A stretch of DNA of 9,190 bases, from the NCBI GenBank assembly GCA_035500675.1, contig DATJXA010000146.1:1-9190 (forward strand). The letters run 5' to 3'. This document shows positions 1-7,002 of this stretch, one piece after another (position 1 is the first letter of the stretch; every line of letters begins with the position of its first letter). The DNA comes from JAGVPT01 sp035500675. Its GTDB lineage: Bacteria; Bacteroidota; Ignavibacteria; UBA10030; UBA8401. The position numbers and the translations under genes are program-made. The notes under the pieces were generated by a model, which was not told where the DNA came from, did not search any database, and saw nothing but the letters and a program-made list of their open reading frames with translations.

Positions 1-345
1 CTCGTTCGCCCGAGCCTCTATAAAGCGTACCATGAGATCAGGACGGTTGCCGAAAAAAAGAACGGGACGATCGTCGCGGATATCGTCGGCCCGATCTGTG
101 AATCGGGAGATTTTCTTGCGCAAAGCCGTGAGATCCAAAAATGTGCTCAGGGAGACCTTCTTGCGGTGATGTCGGCCGGCGCATATTCGTTCGCGATGAG
201 CTCAAATTACAATCAGCGTCGACGCGCGCCCGAAGTGATCGTCGACGGGAATCAGTTTTTCACGGTTCGGGAACGCGAGACCTACGAAGACTTGGTTTCC
301 GAGGAAAAGCTCGTGCCTGGCCTGGTAAAAAGCGATAAGCAGTGA
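1..345 (+). CDS. lysA: Diaminopimelate decarboxylase, C-terminal part (5' end outside window)
   Basis: This open frame runs from base 1 to a TGA at 343-345 and gives 114 residues. It matches the C-terminal beta-sandwich domain of PLP-dependent diaminopimelate decarboxylase, the last step of lysine synthesis (meso-diaminopimelate to lysine plus CO2, cytoplasmic). Visible hallmarks are RPSLYKAYHEI near the start, the motif CESGD at residues 33-37 of the fragment (the Cys that completes the active site across the dimer), GDLLAVMSAGAYSF at 51-64 with the conserved Tyr62, and SNYNQRRRAPEV at 68-79. The C-terminal REXXEDLV-like stretch is also typical. The N-terminal TIM barrel with the PLP lysine lies outside the window. 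It is a housekeeping gene with no evident link to the metal genes downstream, so it probably marks the edge of the accessory region. No clear terminator follows it before the repeats. Confidence 0.95.
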   Translation, partial: LVRPSLYKAYHEIRTVAEKKNGTIVADIVGPICESGDFLAQSREIQKCAQGDLLAVMSAGAYSFAMSSNYNQRRRAPEVIVDGNQFFTVRERETYEDLVSEEKLVPGLVKSDKQ

Positions 346-376
346 TCCATTTTGAATATTCCGATTTCTTCAGCCT

Positions 377-475
377 GTGGATTCCCGATAAAAACGTTCG
401 GTCTACGACCTCGTTGAGGGAATGACGCGCCTTTTTTTATCGTCATTCCCGCGTGTTTTAGGCGGGCATCCAAAA
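377..475. repeat. Family A palindromic repeat, copy 1 (with an internal insertion)
   Basis: This copy shares the core GGATTCCCGAT...AACGTTCGG and the closing GGCGGGCATCCA with copies at 4456-4561 and 7501-7644. It contains a perfect 10-bp inverted repeat, GGGAATGACG at 418-427 and CGTCATTCCC at 441-450, around a T-rich 13-nt loop. Compared with the other copies it has about 17 extra bases (around 402-418) that split the first stem, and it lacks the ACGTTTT-type outer terminal repeat on the left. It lies just downstream of lysA, and the hairpin could help end that transcript, although no T-run follows it on the + strand. Confidence 0.75.
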
Positions 476-494
476 CGGAGCACACTGAAAAACT

Positions 495-623
495 GGTAGT
501 GTCTCAGTTTGAAAATGAACCGGACACTCGACCCTTTTGGCCAGTTCAATATGAAGACTTTTAACGAGTTTAAAGAGAAAAGTGTCCGGTTCATTTCTGC
601 ATTAGTCAAACTGATACGACACC
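495..623 (+). repeat. Family B MITE-like element, copy 1 (129 bp, apparently complete)
   Basis: The ends are imperfect terminal inverted repeats: GGTAGTGTCTCAGTTTG at the left, and the reverse complement of the right end reads GGTGTCGTATCAGTTTG. Inside them is a perfect 16-bp inverted repeat at 513-528 and 581-596 (core GAACCGGACACT). A 128-bp copy in opposite orientation lies at 8585-8712, conserved also in the central loop, and a 24-bp left end lies at 7646-7669. It has no transposase, so it fits a non-autonomous palindromic element. The mobilising partner is not in the window. Confidence 0.8.
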
Positions 624-716
624 AAAAACTAGTATAGGAAATTATTCCTCAATATTCGTATATTGAAAACAGGACCGAATCTCAGAAATCAAAGAATTAA
701 CCTAGACGGAGATCAT
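624..716 (+). promoter_or_regulatory. Likely upstream regulatory region of hupE with two short dyads
   Basis: This 93-bp AT-rich stretch between repeat B and the hupE start must hold the hupE promoter unless transcription comes through the repeats. Two short dyads are visible: AGGAA-ATTA-TTCCT at 636-649 and AATAT-TCGT-ATATT at 651-664. They could be operator half-sites or chance. I do not recognise a Fur, Zur or NikR consensus, nor a confident -35/-10 pair. Confidence 0.3.
708..711 (+). promoter_or_regulatory. Shine-Dalgarno GGAG that fixes the hupE start
   Basis: GGAG at 708-711 lies five bases before the ATG at 717. The longer frame that could begin with TTG at 663 has no such site, so the ATG is preferred. 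Confidence 0.65.
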
Positions 717-1319
717 ATGATACAACCCACGCATAATTCGCCAAAAGCCGGCTTCCAATTTTTATCTGTATTTGCACTCGTTCTTCCTTCGCTTGTGTTC
801 ATCCATGTCGGCGTCGGACAGACCACCGGCTTCCTCCACGGCTTCATCCACCCGCTTACCGGGCTTGACCACATTTGCGCCATGTTAGCGGTGGGCTTTT
901 GGGCTGCCCAGCGTGGAGGGCGCGCGCTCTGGGTCGTACCGCTGACGTTCGTGACAGTGATGGTGGTCGGAGGCCTGCTTGGCGCCGCCGCGATCTCTAT
1001 CCCGTATGTCGAGCGTGGAGTCGTGATCTCTGTGCTCATGTTAGGAATTCTTGTCGCCGCTTCGGTCCGTTTGCCGCTTGTCGCGAGCAGCATCATCGTC
1101 GGACTCTTTGCGCTCCTTCACGGCCATGTTCATGGAGCCGAGATGCCTGAAACGGTTTCAGGTTTCGCATACGGAGCCGGCTTCGTTACTGCCACTGCGC
1201 TGCTTCATGTACTCGGTATCGCAATTGCGACGACCGTTTCAAAGTTAGGATACAGCCGCGTGGTGCGCTATGCGGGCGTTGCCATTGTCCTCTGCGGCGT
1301 CTATCTCTGGTTTGTGTAA
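717..1319 (+). CDS. hupE: HupE/UreJ-family inner-membrane metal permease
   Basis: The product has 200 residues, very hydrophobic, with about six or seven membrane segments, which is the usual size of the HupE/UreJ family. Members are secondary transporters of nickel (hydrogenase or urease clusters) or cobalt across the inner membrane. Both family signatures are present: HPLTGLDHICAMLAVG at residues 45-60 (the HPxxGxDHxxxMxxVG metal motif in the first conserved helix) and FALLHGHVHGAEMP at 131-144 (the FHGxxHGxE-like motif). The first 25 residues form an N-terminal helix that may be a signal or first membrane segment. Translation starts at ATG 717 behind GGAG. No hydrogenase or urease genes are in view. 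It is followed on the same strand by a small Cys/His-rich exported protein and a TonB receptor, suggesting a route for the metal across both membranes. Family assignment is firm; the metal is not determined. Confidence 0.9.
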   Translation: MIQPTHNSPKAGFQFLSVFALVLPSLVFIHVGVGQTTGFLHGFIHPLTGLDHICAMLAVGFWAAQRGGRALWVVPLTFVTVMVVGGLLGAAAISIPYVERGVVISVLMLGILVAASVRLPLVASSIIVGLFALLHGHVHGAEMPETVSGFAYGAGFVTATALLHVLGIAIATTVSKLGYSRVVRYAGVAIVLCGVYLWFV

Positions 1320-1326
1320 GGCCGAG

Positions 1327-1385
1327 TAGAAACCTTCCGAAGGTTATTTCTCAGTTCGATCAAAAAAGCCTTCGGAAGGTTTCTA
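1327..1385. repeat. 17-bp perfect inverted repeat whose arms are themselves palindromic
   Basis: The bases at 1327-1343 (core ACCTTCCGAAGG) are the exact reverse complement of 1369-1385, with a 25-nt spacer. Each arm is also a near-palindrome (CCTTC-C-GAAGG and CCTTC-G-GAAGG), so the site can form either one long hairpin or two small ones. It lies 8 bp after the hupE stop and about 60 bp before the next start. It may act as a terminator or processing hairpin for hupE, or as a protein-binding dyad. No T-run follows it on the + strand; on the - strand a small arm is followed by six T. Confidence 0.75.
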
Positions 1386-1445
1386 AGAATGAAGCGCTAT
1401 CCGGAAAATTTGGAAACATCGCTCGAATTCATTATCCTTTAAGGA

Positions 1446-1799
1446 ATGCCAACTTACCCCCGTAGAATACTTTCCGCTTTCTTGCTGATCGTCTATGCAG
1501 CAAGCTTATTGCTCGTGATGTCTCCTCACACCGATGCCGAAACGGCGTTCGGTTCCGGGAAAACGAGCATCGCGAACCACGCGGACGCCGATCATTGCAA
1601 GCATGTCAATGCATCTCAGGGCGATACGTGCCCGCTCTGTTCGTCTTTCGCAGCCAGGGCACCGCACGTTTCTACGCCGTTAGTCCTCGAAGCCGTTGCT
1701 CAAACGGCCGTTGTTCCACCACCGACCCTTTCATCCACCTATTCTCTTTTTCTTCTCTCCTCGTTCTCGCGCCGCGGACCTCCCTCTCTCCTCGCTTAA
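1446..1799 (+). CDS. Small exported Cys/His-rich protein, DUF2946-like, preceding a TonB receptor
   Basis: The product has 117 residues. A positively charged start (YPRR) and a hydrophobic stretch at about residues 8-25 form a signal peptide or anchor, probably cleaved near the DAETA region. The exported part has a cluster of possible metal ligands, H45, H50, C51, H53 and a CPLC pair (C62, C65). It then has a Pro/Val-rich stretch, a second hydrophobic stretch at about 98-107, and ends SRRGPPSLLA. This layout (His/Cys cluster, CxxC, terminal RGPP) resembles DUF2946-type small proteins, which often sit beside TonB receptors of metal or heme systems; no function is established. ATG 1446 is preceded directly by AAGGA, closer than usual. 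It lies between hupE and the receptor on the same strand, 89 bp before the receptor ATG. A periplasmic metal-binding or sensing role is inference. Confidence 0.7.
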   Translation: MPTYPRRILSAFLLIVYAASLLLVMSPHTDAETAFGSGKTSIANHADADHCKHVNASQGDTCPLCSSFAARAPHVSTPLVLEAVAQTAVVPPPTLSSTYSLFLLSSFSRRGPPSLLA

Positions 1800-1874
1800 C
1801 CGCTGTTAAGTATACGTTCGGTTCAAGGGATGCGGACTGATTATTCCGCCTATCCTCTACTCTACTATTTTTGC

Positions 1875-1880
1875 GAGGAG
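1875..1880 (+). promoter_or_regulatory. Shine-Dalgarno GAGGAG that fixes the receptor start
   Basis: GAGGAG lies eight bases upstream of ATG 1889. A start at TTG 1871 would fall within or before this site and is rejected. Confidence 0.75.
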
Positions 1881-1888
1881 AAATTGAC

Positions 1889-4366
1889 ATGCGCTTCACA
1901 ATTTTATTATCCTTTTTGGTTTTCACGGGCTTGCTGTACGGCCATGATTTGCCGCAAAAAAATAACGGGTCAAGCGAAAGCCCATCACAGCCTGCGCCCT
2001 TTTCCCCTTCCTTTCATGGTGCGGCCACCGAGCCCGGCGAGCCCCCCTCGGACGAAAACCGGACGCAGTTCCGTGTTTCGGTTTTCGACGCAGACGGAAA
2101 TCTCCCGATCGAACTTGCGCGCGTCGCGCTTTCAAAGAACGGAAGGTATCTCGTCAATGCCGTGACAAACCCGGCGGGCCAGGCGCGGTTCCGCGATATT
2201 GAGCCCGGAAGATACGAGATCACCGCTTGGTTCGTCGGATACGATACGTTCGTCGATTCCATTATGATCGACAGGGAGCATACAACCTATAAAGTCGCTC
2301 TTCATACTCTCGGATCCCAAAAAGAAGTCGTCGTCGTAGGACAGCGGGAGCCGACAAGTTCGCACATCAACCCGATGACGGCGAACCAAGTGTTTGAATC
2401 GGAAACATTCCATGCCCCGCCGACGGCGCGGATGACGAACGTCATCCAAGAAAACCTCATGGGAGCGGTGCGAGCCCCGACCGGAGAAGTGCACATCCGC
2501 GGACAGCACGGCGAGTTTACGTATTACGTGGACGGCATTCCGATTCCCCTCGGTGTGTTCGGAGGATTGAACGAAGTGGTCGACCCAAAAGTGATCGACC
2601 GCACGACATTCATCACCGGAGGATTTCCCGCAGAATACGGCGGACAAATGTCTGCGATCATCGACCTCAACAACCGGGTCCCAACGGGAACATTCCACCT
2701 CGACGCCTCGACATATGCCGGCAGTTACCTCACGTTTAACGGAACGAAGTCTTTCTCACCGGGGACTCTCGGCACATCCGCGTCGGCCGGAGACACGCTT
2801 GGGAACAGAGTCGGTCCGTTCCGCGCACTCAACTCAAACGGGCAAAATCTTTCCATCAGCGACCACCTCGGGAAGCTTGGCTTCTTCCTTTCAGGCTCGC
2901 GTCAGGAAACCGACCGCCGCATCGACCCGCCGACATCGAACATTTTTAACGACCACGGGTTCGATTACTTCTTGTATGGAAAATTCGATTATGTTCTCAG
3001 CGACAACGAATATCTCACTGCAAACCTCAATTGGGGACGGACCAACACGGAGGTTCCTTACGATTCGGTTGAAGCAATTGCCGCCGACATGCAGGAGACT
3101 TCCAACTCGTTCCAAAACGTGTCGTACTACAAGGCGCTGAATTCCGATATTGATAAAGAATCGAACCTCTTTATCGGAGGTTATGCGCGGGAAGGAGAAC
3201 TGATTTACACGCCGGGATCGATCGACCCGCCGAATTTTCAGTTCGCGGGAGATACTGTGAATTACTTGCTCGACGAGGACAGGACGTTCACGACGACCGG
3301 ATTGAGAACGACCTTCGACAAGCGGCTGGCGCACGAGTTCATGTACAAGGTCGGTCTCAATTTTTCTGCCACAAGCGGTAAAGAGGATTATACTTCCAAA
3401 GATTCAGCGCAAAACCTCGGCCCTAACTCATTTGTAAATTTTAACGGGTCTGATTTTGGGGCATTCGGCGAAGTAGAATATCATCCGGTTGAATGGACCA
3501 TGTTCGAACTGGGAGCTCGTTACGACCAGCACATCGCCCCGGATATTCCGTTCCAGCACCAGATCAGTCCACGCATCCGGTGGAATTTCTTTATCGACGA
3601 GAACAATACTGCATACTTGTATTACGGAAAATTGTTCATGCCGACGAATATCGAAGGATTGAAAACCATCGCTCTCAATGTCAGCAACACGCTTGTGCCG
3701 ACGCTGCCGGAGAGAGATAATTTTTACGAAGCGGTCTACACGCACGGGTTCGACTTCGGACTCAGGAGCAAGCTGGCGTACTTCTACAAAGATGCGACGC
3801 CGGGCGTCGACGACGAGACCGTCGGGAACAGCGCCATCAAAACTCCGGTCAACATCGAGGAAGTGAAGACGCAGGGCATCGAACTCGGCCTTACGTACAA
3901 CCTTCCGGAGACGCCGTTTTCCGGGTTCCTGAACGGAGCGCTCACTCACGCATACGGAACTGGGCTTGTGAGCGGCGGATTTTTGGATTACGATACGGAC
4001 GGGGATGGAACGGATCTCGATCATGATCAGAGACTGTCGATCACTACCGGCCTCAATTATCAGCCACGGGATTGGTTCGTCAATCTCATCGGAATCTATG
4101 GTTCGGGACTTGCAAACGGCAATGAAGACGCTGTGTACAAGAACGGACTCTTCGATTTCAACACGTCTGCGCATACCGCGCCGTCATGGATCTTCAACAT
4201 CAGCGCCGGGCGGACGTTCCATCTTGAAGGAGGGTCATCGATCGAACCGTCGCTCTACGTCACCAACGTGCTCGACCACCAACACCTCATCAAGGGAGCG
4301 TATTTCAGCGGAGCGAGTTGGGAAGAACCGCGTAACGTGGTGTTCACGCTTTCATATCATATGTAA
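1889..4366 (+). CDS. TonB-dependent outer-membrane receptor with N-terminal carboxypeptidase-regulatory-like domain
   Basis: The product has 825 residues. A signal peptide covers about 1-18 (MRFTILLSFL, cleavage near LLYG/HD) and is followed by a Pro/Ser-rich linker. Residues about 61-138 form a carboxypeptidase-regulatory-like beta domain (FRVSVFDADG, NPAGQARFRDIEPGRYEI). KEVVVVG at 145-151 is a likely TonB-box or plug start, and the plug runs to about 265 (VHIRGQHGEFTYYVDGIPIP, FITGGFPAEYGGQMSAIIDL). The rest is the 22-strand barrel, ending FTLSYHM. Such receptors import siderophores, metal complexes, cobalamin or sugars with TonB energy. Its place after hupE and a Cys/His-rich protein suggests a metal or metal complex, but the substrate cannot be read off. 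The last 150 residues are roughly 60% identical by eye to the partial receptor at 8728-9190, including TDLDHDQRLS and KGAYxxGASWEExRNVV. It ends at a strong terminator. Confidence 0.93.
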   Translation: MRFTILLSFLVFTGLLYGHDLPQKNNGSSESPSQPAPFSPSFHGAATEPGEPPSDENRTQFRVSVFDADGNLPIELARVALSKNGRYLVNAVTNPAGQARFRDIEPGRYEITAWFVGYDTFVDSIMIDREHTTYKVALHTLGSQKEVVVVGQREPTSSHINPMTANQVFESETFHAPPTARMTNVIQENLMGAVRAPTGEVHIRGQHGEFTYYVDGIPIPLGVFGGLNEVVDPKVIDRTTFITGGFPAEYGGQMSAIIDLNNRVPTGTFHLDASTYAGSYLTFNGTKSFSPGTLGTSASAGDTLGNRVGPFRALNSNGQNLSISDHLGKLGFFLSGSRQETDRRIDPPTSNIFNDHGFDYFLYGKFDYVLSDNEYLTANLNWGRTNTEVPYDSVEAIAADMQETSNSFQNVSYYKALNSDIDKESNLFIGGYAREGELIYTPGSIDPPNFQFAGDTVNYLLDEDRTFTTTGLRTTFDKRLAHEFMYKVGLNFSATSGKEDYTSKDSAQNLGPNSFVNFNGSDFGAFGEVEYHPVEWTMFELGARYDQHIAPDIPFQHQISPRIRWNFFIDENNTAYLYYGKLFMPTNIEGLKTIALNVSNTLVPTLPERDNFYEAVYTHGFDFGLRSKLAYFYKDATPGVDDETVGNSAIKTPVNIEEVKTQGIELGLTYNLPETPFSGFLNGALTHAYGTGLVSGGFLDYDTDGDGTDLDHDQRLSITTGLNYQPRDWFVNLIGIYGSGLANGNEDAVYKNGLFDFNTSAHTAPSWIFNISAGRTFHLEGGSSIEPSLYVTNVLDHQHLIKGAYFSGASWEEPRNVVFTLSYHM

Positions 4367-4392
4367 AACAAAACTTGACGCGGATAAATCGA

Positions 4393-4431
4393 AACGGGGC
4401 TCCCATTTATCGGGGAGCCCCGTTGTTGTTT
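4393..4431 (+). terminator. Rho-independent terminator of the hupE-receptor unit
   Basis: A perfect 12-bp stem (AACGGGGCTCCC at 4393-4404 with GGGAGCCCCGTT at 4413-4424) has an 8-nt loop and is followed by TGTTGTTTA. It begins 27 bases after the receptor stop codon. Read from the other strand the hairpin is followed by a weaker T-containing tract (TTTCGATTT), so it may also stop the convergent - strand unit. Confidence 0.9.
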
Positions 4432-4455
4432 AATCGTGGAGCGGTGGGCAGCGTT

Positions 4456-4561
4456 ACGTTTTGGATTCCCGATAGAAACGTTCGGGCATGACACAGCGCG
4501 AGTGCTCGTCATGCCCGCACGCTTCTGACGCGCATCCACATAACGGTAAATGCCAAAACGT
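4456..4561. repeat. Family A palindromic repeat, copy 2
   Basis: The outer ends are a perfect 9-bp inverted repeat, ACGTTTTGG at 4456-4464 and CCAAAACGT at 4553-4561. Inside is a perfect 10-bp stem, CGGGCATGAC at 4483-4492 with GTCATGCCCG at 4508-4517. The core matches the copies at 377-475 and 7501-7644. Similarity to copy 3 continues a little past the right end to CTACCG at 4566-4571, so the true border may lie there. The element fills the gap between the two convergent cassettes. Confidence 0.85.
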
Positions 4562-4596
4562 GCCTCTACCGAGCGATGCGTTGATTTGACCGCGCG

Positions 4597-4881
4597 CTAT
4601 TGCGACGAGAGATAATGCGTCGGATCGGCCGCAAATTTTTCTTTGCATCCTTTTGAGCAAAAACCGTAGACCTTACCCCGGTAATGTGCCGTATCGCCGA
4701 TGCCCTCCGACAACGGCATGCCGCACACCAGATCGTTGGCGTTGTCAAATTTGACGTCTTTATACGTCTCTTTCTCAGCGTGAGAAACCGCAGGCGTCTC
4801 ATTTCCCGCCGATTTATTTTGTTGATTGCATGCCGTCGTTAAAAGCATGCCGAACAATAAACAGAGAAGATAGGTTTTCAT
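4597..4881 (-). CDS. YHS-domain lipoprotein (putative periplasmic metal-binding protein)
   Basis: The product has 94 residues. It begins MKTYLLCLLFGMLLTTAC, a type II signal peptide with lipobox LTTAC and lipidated Cys18. After a polar linker (19-47) comes a YHS domain: DLVCGMPLSEG at 50-60, HYRGKVYGFCSKGCKEKF at 66-83, then DPTHYL. Conserved ligand-type residues are Cys53, Cys75 and Cys79. YHS domains are short metal-linked modules found in heavy-metal ATPases, mercury and copper proteins and standalone lipoproteins. The gene lies 64 bp after the stop of the upstream receptor on the same strand, so it is likely cotranscribed. A TTG start at 4941 would add 20 residues before the signal peptide and is rejected because the lipobox fits ATG 4881. 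Its ribosome site is weak (GGA about 8 bases upstream). A role in capturing or passing on the metal imported by the receptor is inference. Confidence 0.88.
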   Translation of the reverse strand: MKTYLLCLLFGMLLTTACNQQNKSAGNETPAVSHAEKETYKDVKFDNANDLVCGMPLSEGIGDTAHYRGKVYGFCSKGCKEKFAADPTHYLSSQ

Positions 4882-4945
4882 AAAGTATCCAGATGATGTG
4901 TCAATAGCATTGCGTTTAGAAACCGGCTTCGCTTCAAGCAAAATC

Positions 4946-6922
4946 TCATAACGAATACTTCACCGTTCCGTACACGGACCGCGGCTGCCCCGGGTTGACA
5001 AAACCGCCTGCGCGGAGTTCTGCATACGCCTTGTCCGCAAGGTTTTTTACGCCGACTTCAAGCCACGCATTCCCGATCGTCCTGCCGACAGTCAGCGCGA
5101 AGAGCGCGTATGACGGAGTCACGACACCAGGTTCGTCGAACGGGCTGTATGGTCCGACAATGTTTGAGGAGAGCCGGACCTCCCAGAGCGGCGACGGAAC
5201 GATCTGGACGGCGGCGACACCGATATATTTGGCCGTGTTGTAGACCCTCGCTCCGGAAAGCGTATCTCCATCGTCGGTGATCAGCGTTCTGTACCGGGCA
5301 TCGTTAAAAGTCCAATCGGTCGTGAGATTCACCGTCCGTGTAACACGGACATTGCCGTCGATTTCGACCCCCTGCCTGCGGCTCTGGCCGCCGCTCGTCG
5401 AGGTGAGCGTGATGGGGTCGAACGTCTGTTCGTTGCTCACGTCCATTCTGAACAACGACACGCTTCCGCGAATGTCCGTTGCGTCGAATTTCGCTCCGAG
5501 TTCATACGCCCATGCGGTGATGAACGGCAGCGTTGGGTCTTCGATCGTGCCGTCCGTGGAACGGAACCCGCGTGACACGTTGGCATAGAGGGAGACGTTC
5601 TGCTGAATCGCGTACATTGCCCCAAGCTTCGGTGAGAAGATTTCCCTTGTGTCAGCAATGGACGGAGCGTCGGGCGGAATCGATTGTGCATTGAGAATGT
5701 CGTATCGAGCGCCGAGTGTGAATTTCGCCGCACCGACAATTTGCTCCGACTGGAGGAACAATCCCTCCGTCTGCTGTTGTGCTGAGACAAGCGTCTGCGC
5801 CGAATCGCGAACACGGTCAGTTGTGAACCAGTTCTCGTAATTCGAGTGGTCGTGGCGCGTCTCGAACCCGAGCGTAAGCTCGTTGTTCGGCGTAATCCAG
5901 GTCAGCGCACTCGTCGCACCGAGCCCGTAGCGTTTGTCCTCCTCTTCCGTCTGACTTCCAGATCCTTCATCGAGACCGCCCTCGGGAGGAGTTGTGAGAA
6001 AAAGCTGCCACCGGCCTTGCGTGGCAAAGACGGTCGTCCTCCAGAACATCGATGAGCCCGACGATACGCGGAGGCTGACCCGCTCTTGTGCATGACGTTT
6101 ATAGCCGCCGTCCGTCGAATTGGCCGCCACGTCGAACTGTCTCTGGTCGAATTGGTCCAACGTGATCGATCCGGGGGAATGCCAATTGGCTCCGTAGAGC
6201 TCGATGCCTGCATCGAGCGTCGACACCGACGAGATGTCCTGCACAATCCGGGCGTGCCCTTGTTCGAGAGAATAATCGCTGTTAGGACGCCATCCATGGT
6301 CGCGAACGCCTCTCAATCCAAACACGCCGCTGCTTCCTTCATGGTCGTAGCCAGTGAGCGCCGTTCCGTCAAAGCGTCCGTACGAACCGCCCGAGAGCCA
6401 AAGGTCTGTGCCGTCCATTTTTTCAAGAGTCCGGACGTTCACCACTCCAGACATAGCAAAGTTTCCGTAGAGCGCGCTTGTCGGCCCCTTGATGAGGTCG
6501 ATCGACTCGATCGCTTCCGGCATCATCAAGCTGAAATCGTTATACCCTTCCGCATGGCCGTTCACCGGCTCGTTGATCGGAACACCGTCGATCCATAGCG
6601 CAAGGTCCGTCGAATGGTCGGAGCTGAAGCCCCGGATTGACGCATCCGATGCGAAACCGGGACCCTGTCCCTGCTCATGGACCTCAAGGCCCGCAGTCTG
6701 CCGCAGCAAATCCCACGTGTCGGACGAGACCGTCCGCTGAATCATGACCGGGGTAACCACGATCGAGCTCAACGGCGCTGCCTTTTGGACTTCGGTCGCT
6801 GTGATCGTCACTTCGGGAAGCTGAACGACGGCGCTGTCGGACGGATCTGGAAGCGCGGCCTCCGTCTGCTCGGACGATGCAAAAAACAAAAATAGAAATA
6901 GACCGATTGAAAATAATCGCAT
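4946..6922 (-). CDS. TonB-dependent outer-membrane receptor (siderophore/metal-complex type, no N-terminal extension)
   Basis: The product has 658 residues. A signal peptide covers 1-22 (MRLFSIGLFLFLFFASS, cleavage near TEA/AL). LPEVTITATEV at 35-45 is a likely TonB box, and the plug spans about 46-165, with DLLRQTAGLEV, ASIRGFSSDHSTDLALWIDG, GYNDFSLMMPEAIESIDLIK and GPTSALYGNFAMSGVVNVRT. The remainder is a 22-strand barrel with FSPKLGAMYAI, NVSRGFRS and the C-terminal NLADKAYAELRAGGFVNPGQ. It ends VKYSL, without the terminal aromatic residue common in this class. It lacks the regulatory-like domain of the receptor at 1889-4366 and belongs to a different subgroup. It is preceded by a Cys-rich exported protein and followed by a YHS lipoprotein, which suggests a metal substrate, possibly copper or another thiophilic metal; this is inference. 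Start ATG 6922 is backed by a strong Shine-Dalgarno. Confidence 0.93.
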   Translation of the reverse strand: MRLFSIGLFLFLFFASSEQTEAALPDPSDSAVVQLPEVTITATEVQKAAPLSSIVVTPVMIQRTVSSDTWDLLRQTAGLEVHEQGQGPGFASDASIRGFSSDHSTDLALWIDGVPINEPVNGHAEGYNDFSLMMPEAIESIDLIKGPTSALYGNFAMSGVVNVRTLEKMDGTDLWLSGGSYGRFDGTALTGYDHEGSSGVFGLRGVRDHGWRPNSDYSLEQGHARIVQDISSVSTLDAGIELYGANWHSPGSITLDQFDQRQFDVAANSTDGGYKRHAQERVSLRVSSGSSMFWRTTVFATQGRWQLFLTTPPEGGLDEGSGSQTEEEDKRYGLGATSALTWITPNNELTLGFETRHDHSNYENWFTTDRVRDSAQTLVSAQQQTEGLFLQSEQIVGAAKFTLGARYDILNAQSIPPDAPSIADTREIFSPKLGAMYAIQQNVSLYANVSRGFRSTDGTIEDPTLPFITAWAYELGAKFDATDIRGSVSLFRMDVSNEQTFDPITLTSTSGGQSRRQGVEIDGNVRVTRTVNLTTDWTFNDARYRTLITDDGDTLSGARVYNTAKYIGVAAVQIVPSPLWEVRLSSNIVGPYSPFDEPGVVTPSYALFALTVGRTIGNAWLEVGVKNLADKAYAELRAGGFVNPGQPRSVYGTVKYSL

Positions 6923-6928
6923 GAAAAA

Positions 6929-6934
6929 TCCTCC
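6929..6934 (-). promoter_or_regulatory. Strong Shine-Dalgarno (GGAGGA) of the 658-residue receptor
   Basis: On the - strand AAGGAGGA ends six bases before ATG 6922. It is a near-perfect anti-16S match and confirms the start. Together with GAGGAG at 1875-1880 it shows that the host uses Shine-Dalgarno initiation. Confidence 0.85.
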
Positions 6935-6956
6935 TTTTCAATAGCGTAAAATAAAC

Positions 6957-6993
6957 CCACTATTCCTCTTAGTTCAGAAAAGAGCAATAGTGG
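6957..6993 (-). promoter_or_regulatory. Hairpin between the Cys-rich gene and the receptor: attenuator, terminator or operator
   Basis: The arms at 6957-6970 (CCACTATTCCTCTT) and 6980-6993 (AAGAGCAATAGTGG) pair over 14 bp with one mismatch around a 9-nt loop. In the direction of the - strand genes the hairpin starts 9 bases after the stop of the Cys-rich gene and is followed by GTTTATTTT, then by the receptor ribosome site. It could partly stop transcription between the two genes, bind a regulator as a dyad, or protect an RNA end. None of these can be told apart from sequence alone. Confidence 0.55.
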
Positions 6994-7002
6994 AAAAATT
7001 TT

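Noticed and set aside
403..609. Open frame on the - strand across repeats A1 and B1, sharing a peptide like KGSSVRFIFKLR with a + strand frame at 8583-8804
   Set aside because: The similarity is fully explained by the two copies of the family B repeat in opposite orientation; neither frame has a ribosome site and both run on into unrelated sequence.
663..716. Longer hupE start at TTG 663
   Set aside because: The 18 added residues are polar and unlike the family N-terminus, and ATG 717 has a well-spaced GGAG.
1800..1888. Metal- or cobalamin-responsive riboswitch before the first receptor
   Set aside because: The 89-bp gap is too short and lacks recognisable riboswitch motifs; only a weak GCGGA/TCCGC dyad is visible.
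2132..2698. 188-residue open frame on the - strand
   Set aside because: It is antisense to the regulatory-like and plug domains of the first receptor and has no family features or ribosome site.
3428..4174. Long (248-residue) open frame on the - strand
   Set aside because: It lies wholly inside the receptor coding region, whose protein has clear family motifs; the reverse frame is an Arg/Val/Asp-rich shadow without recognisable domains.
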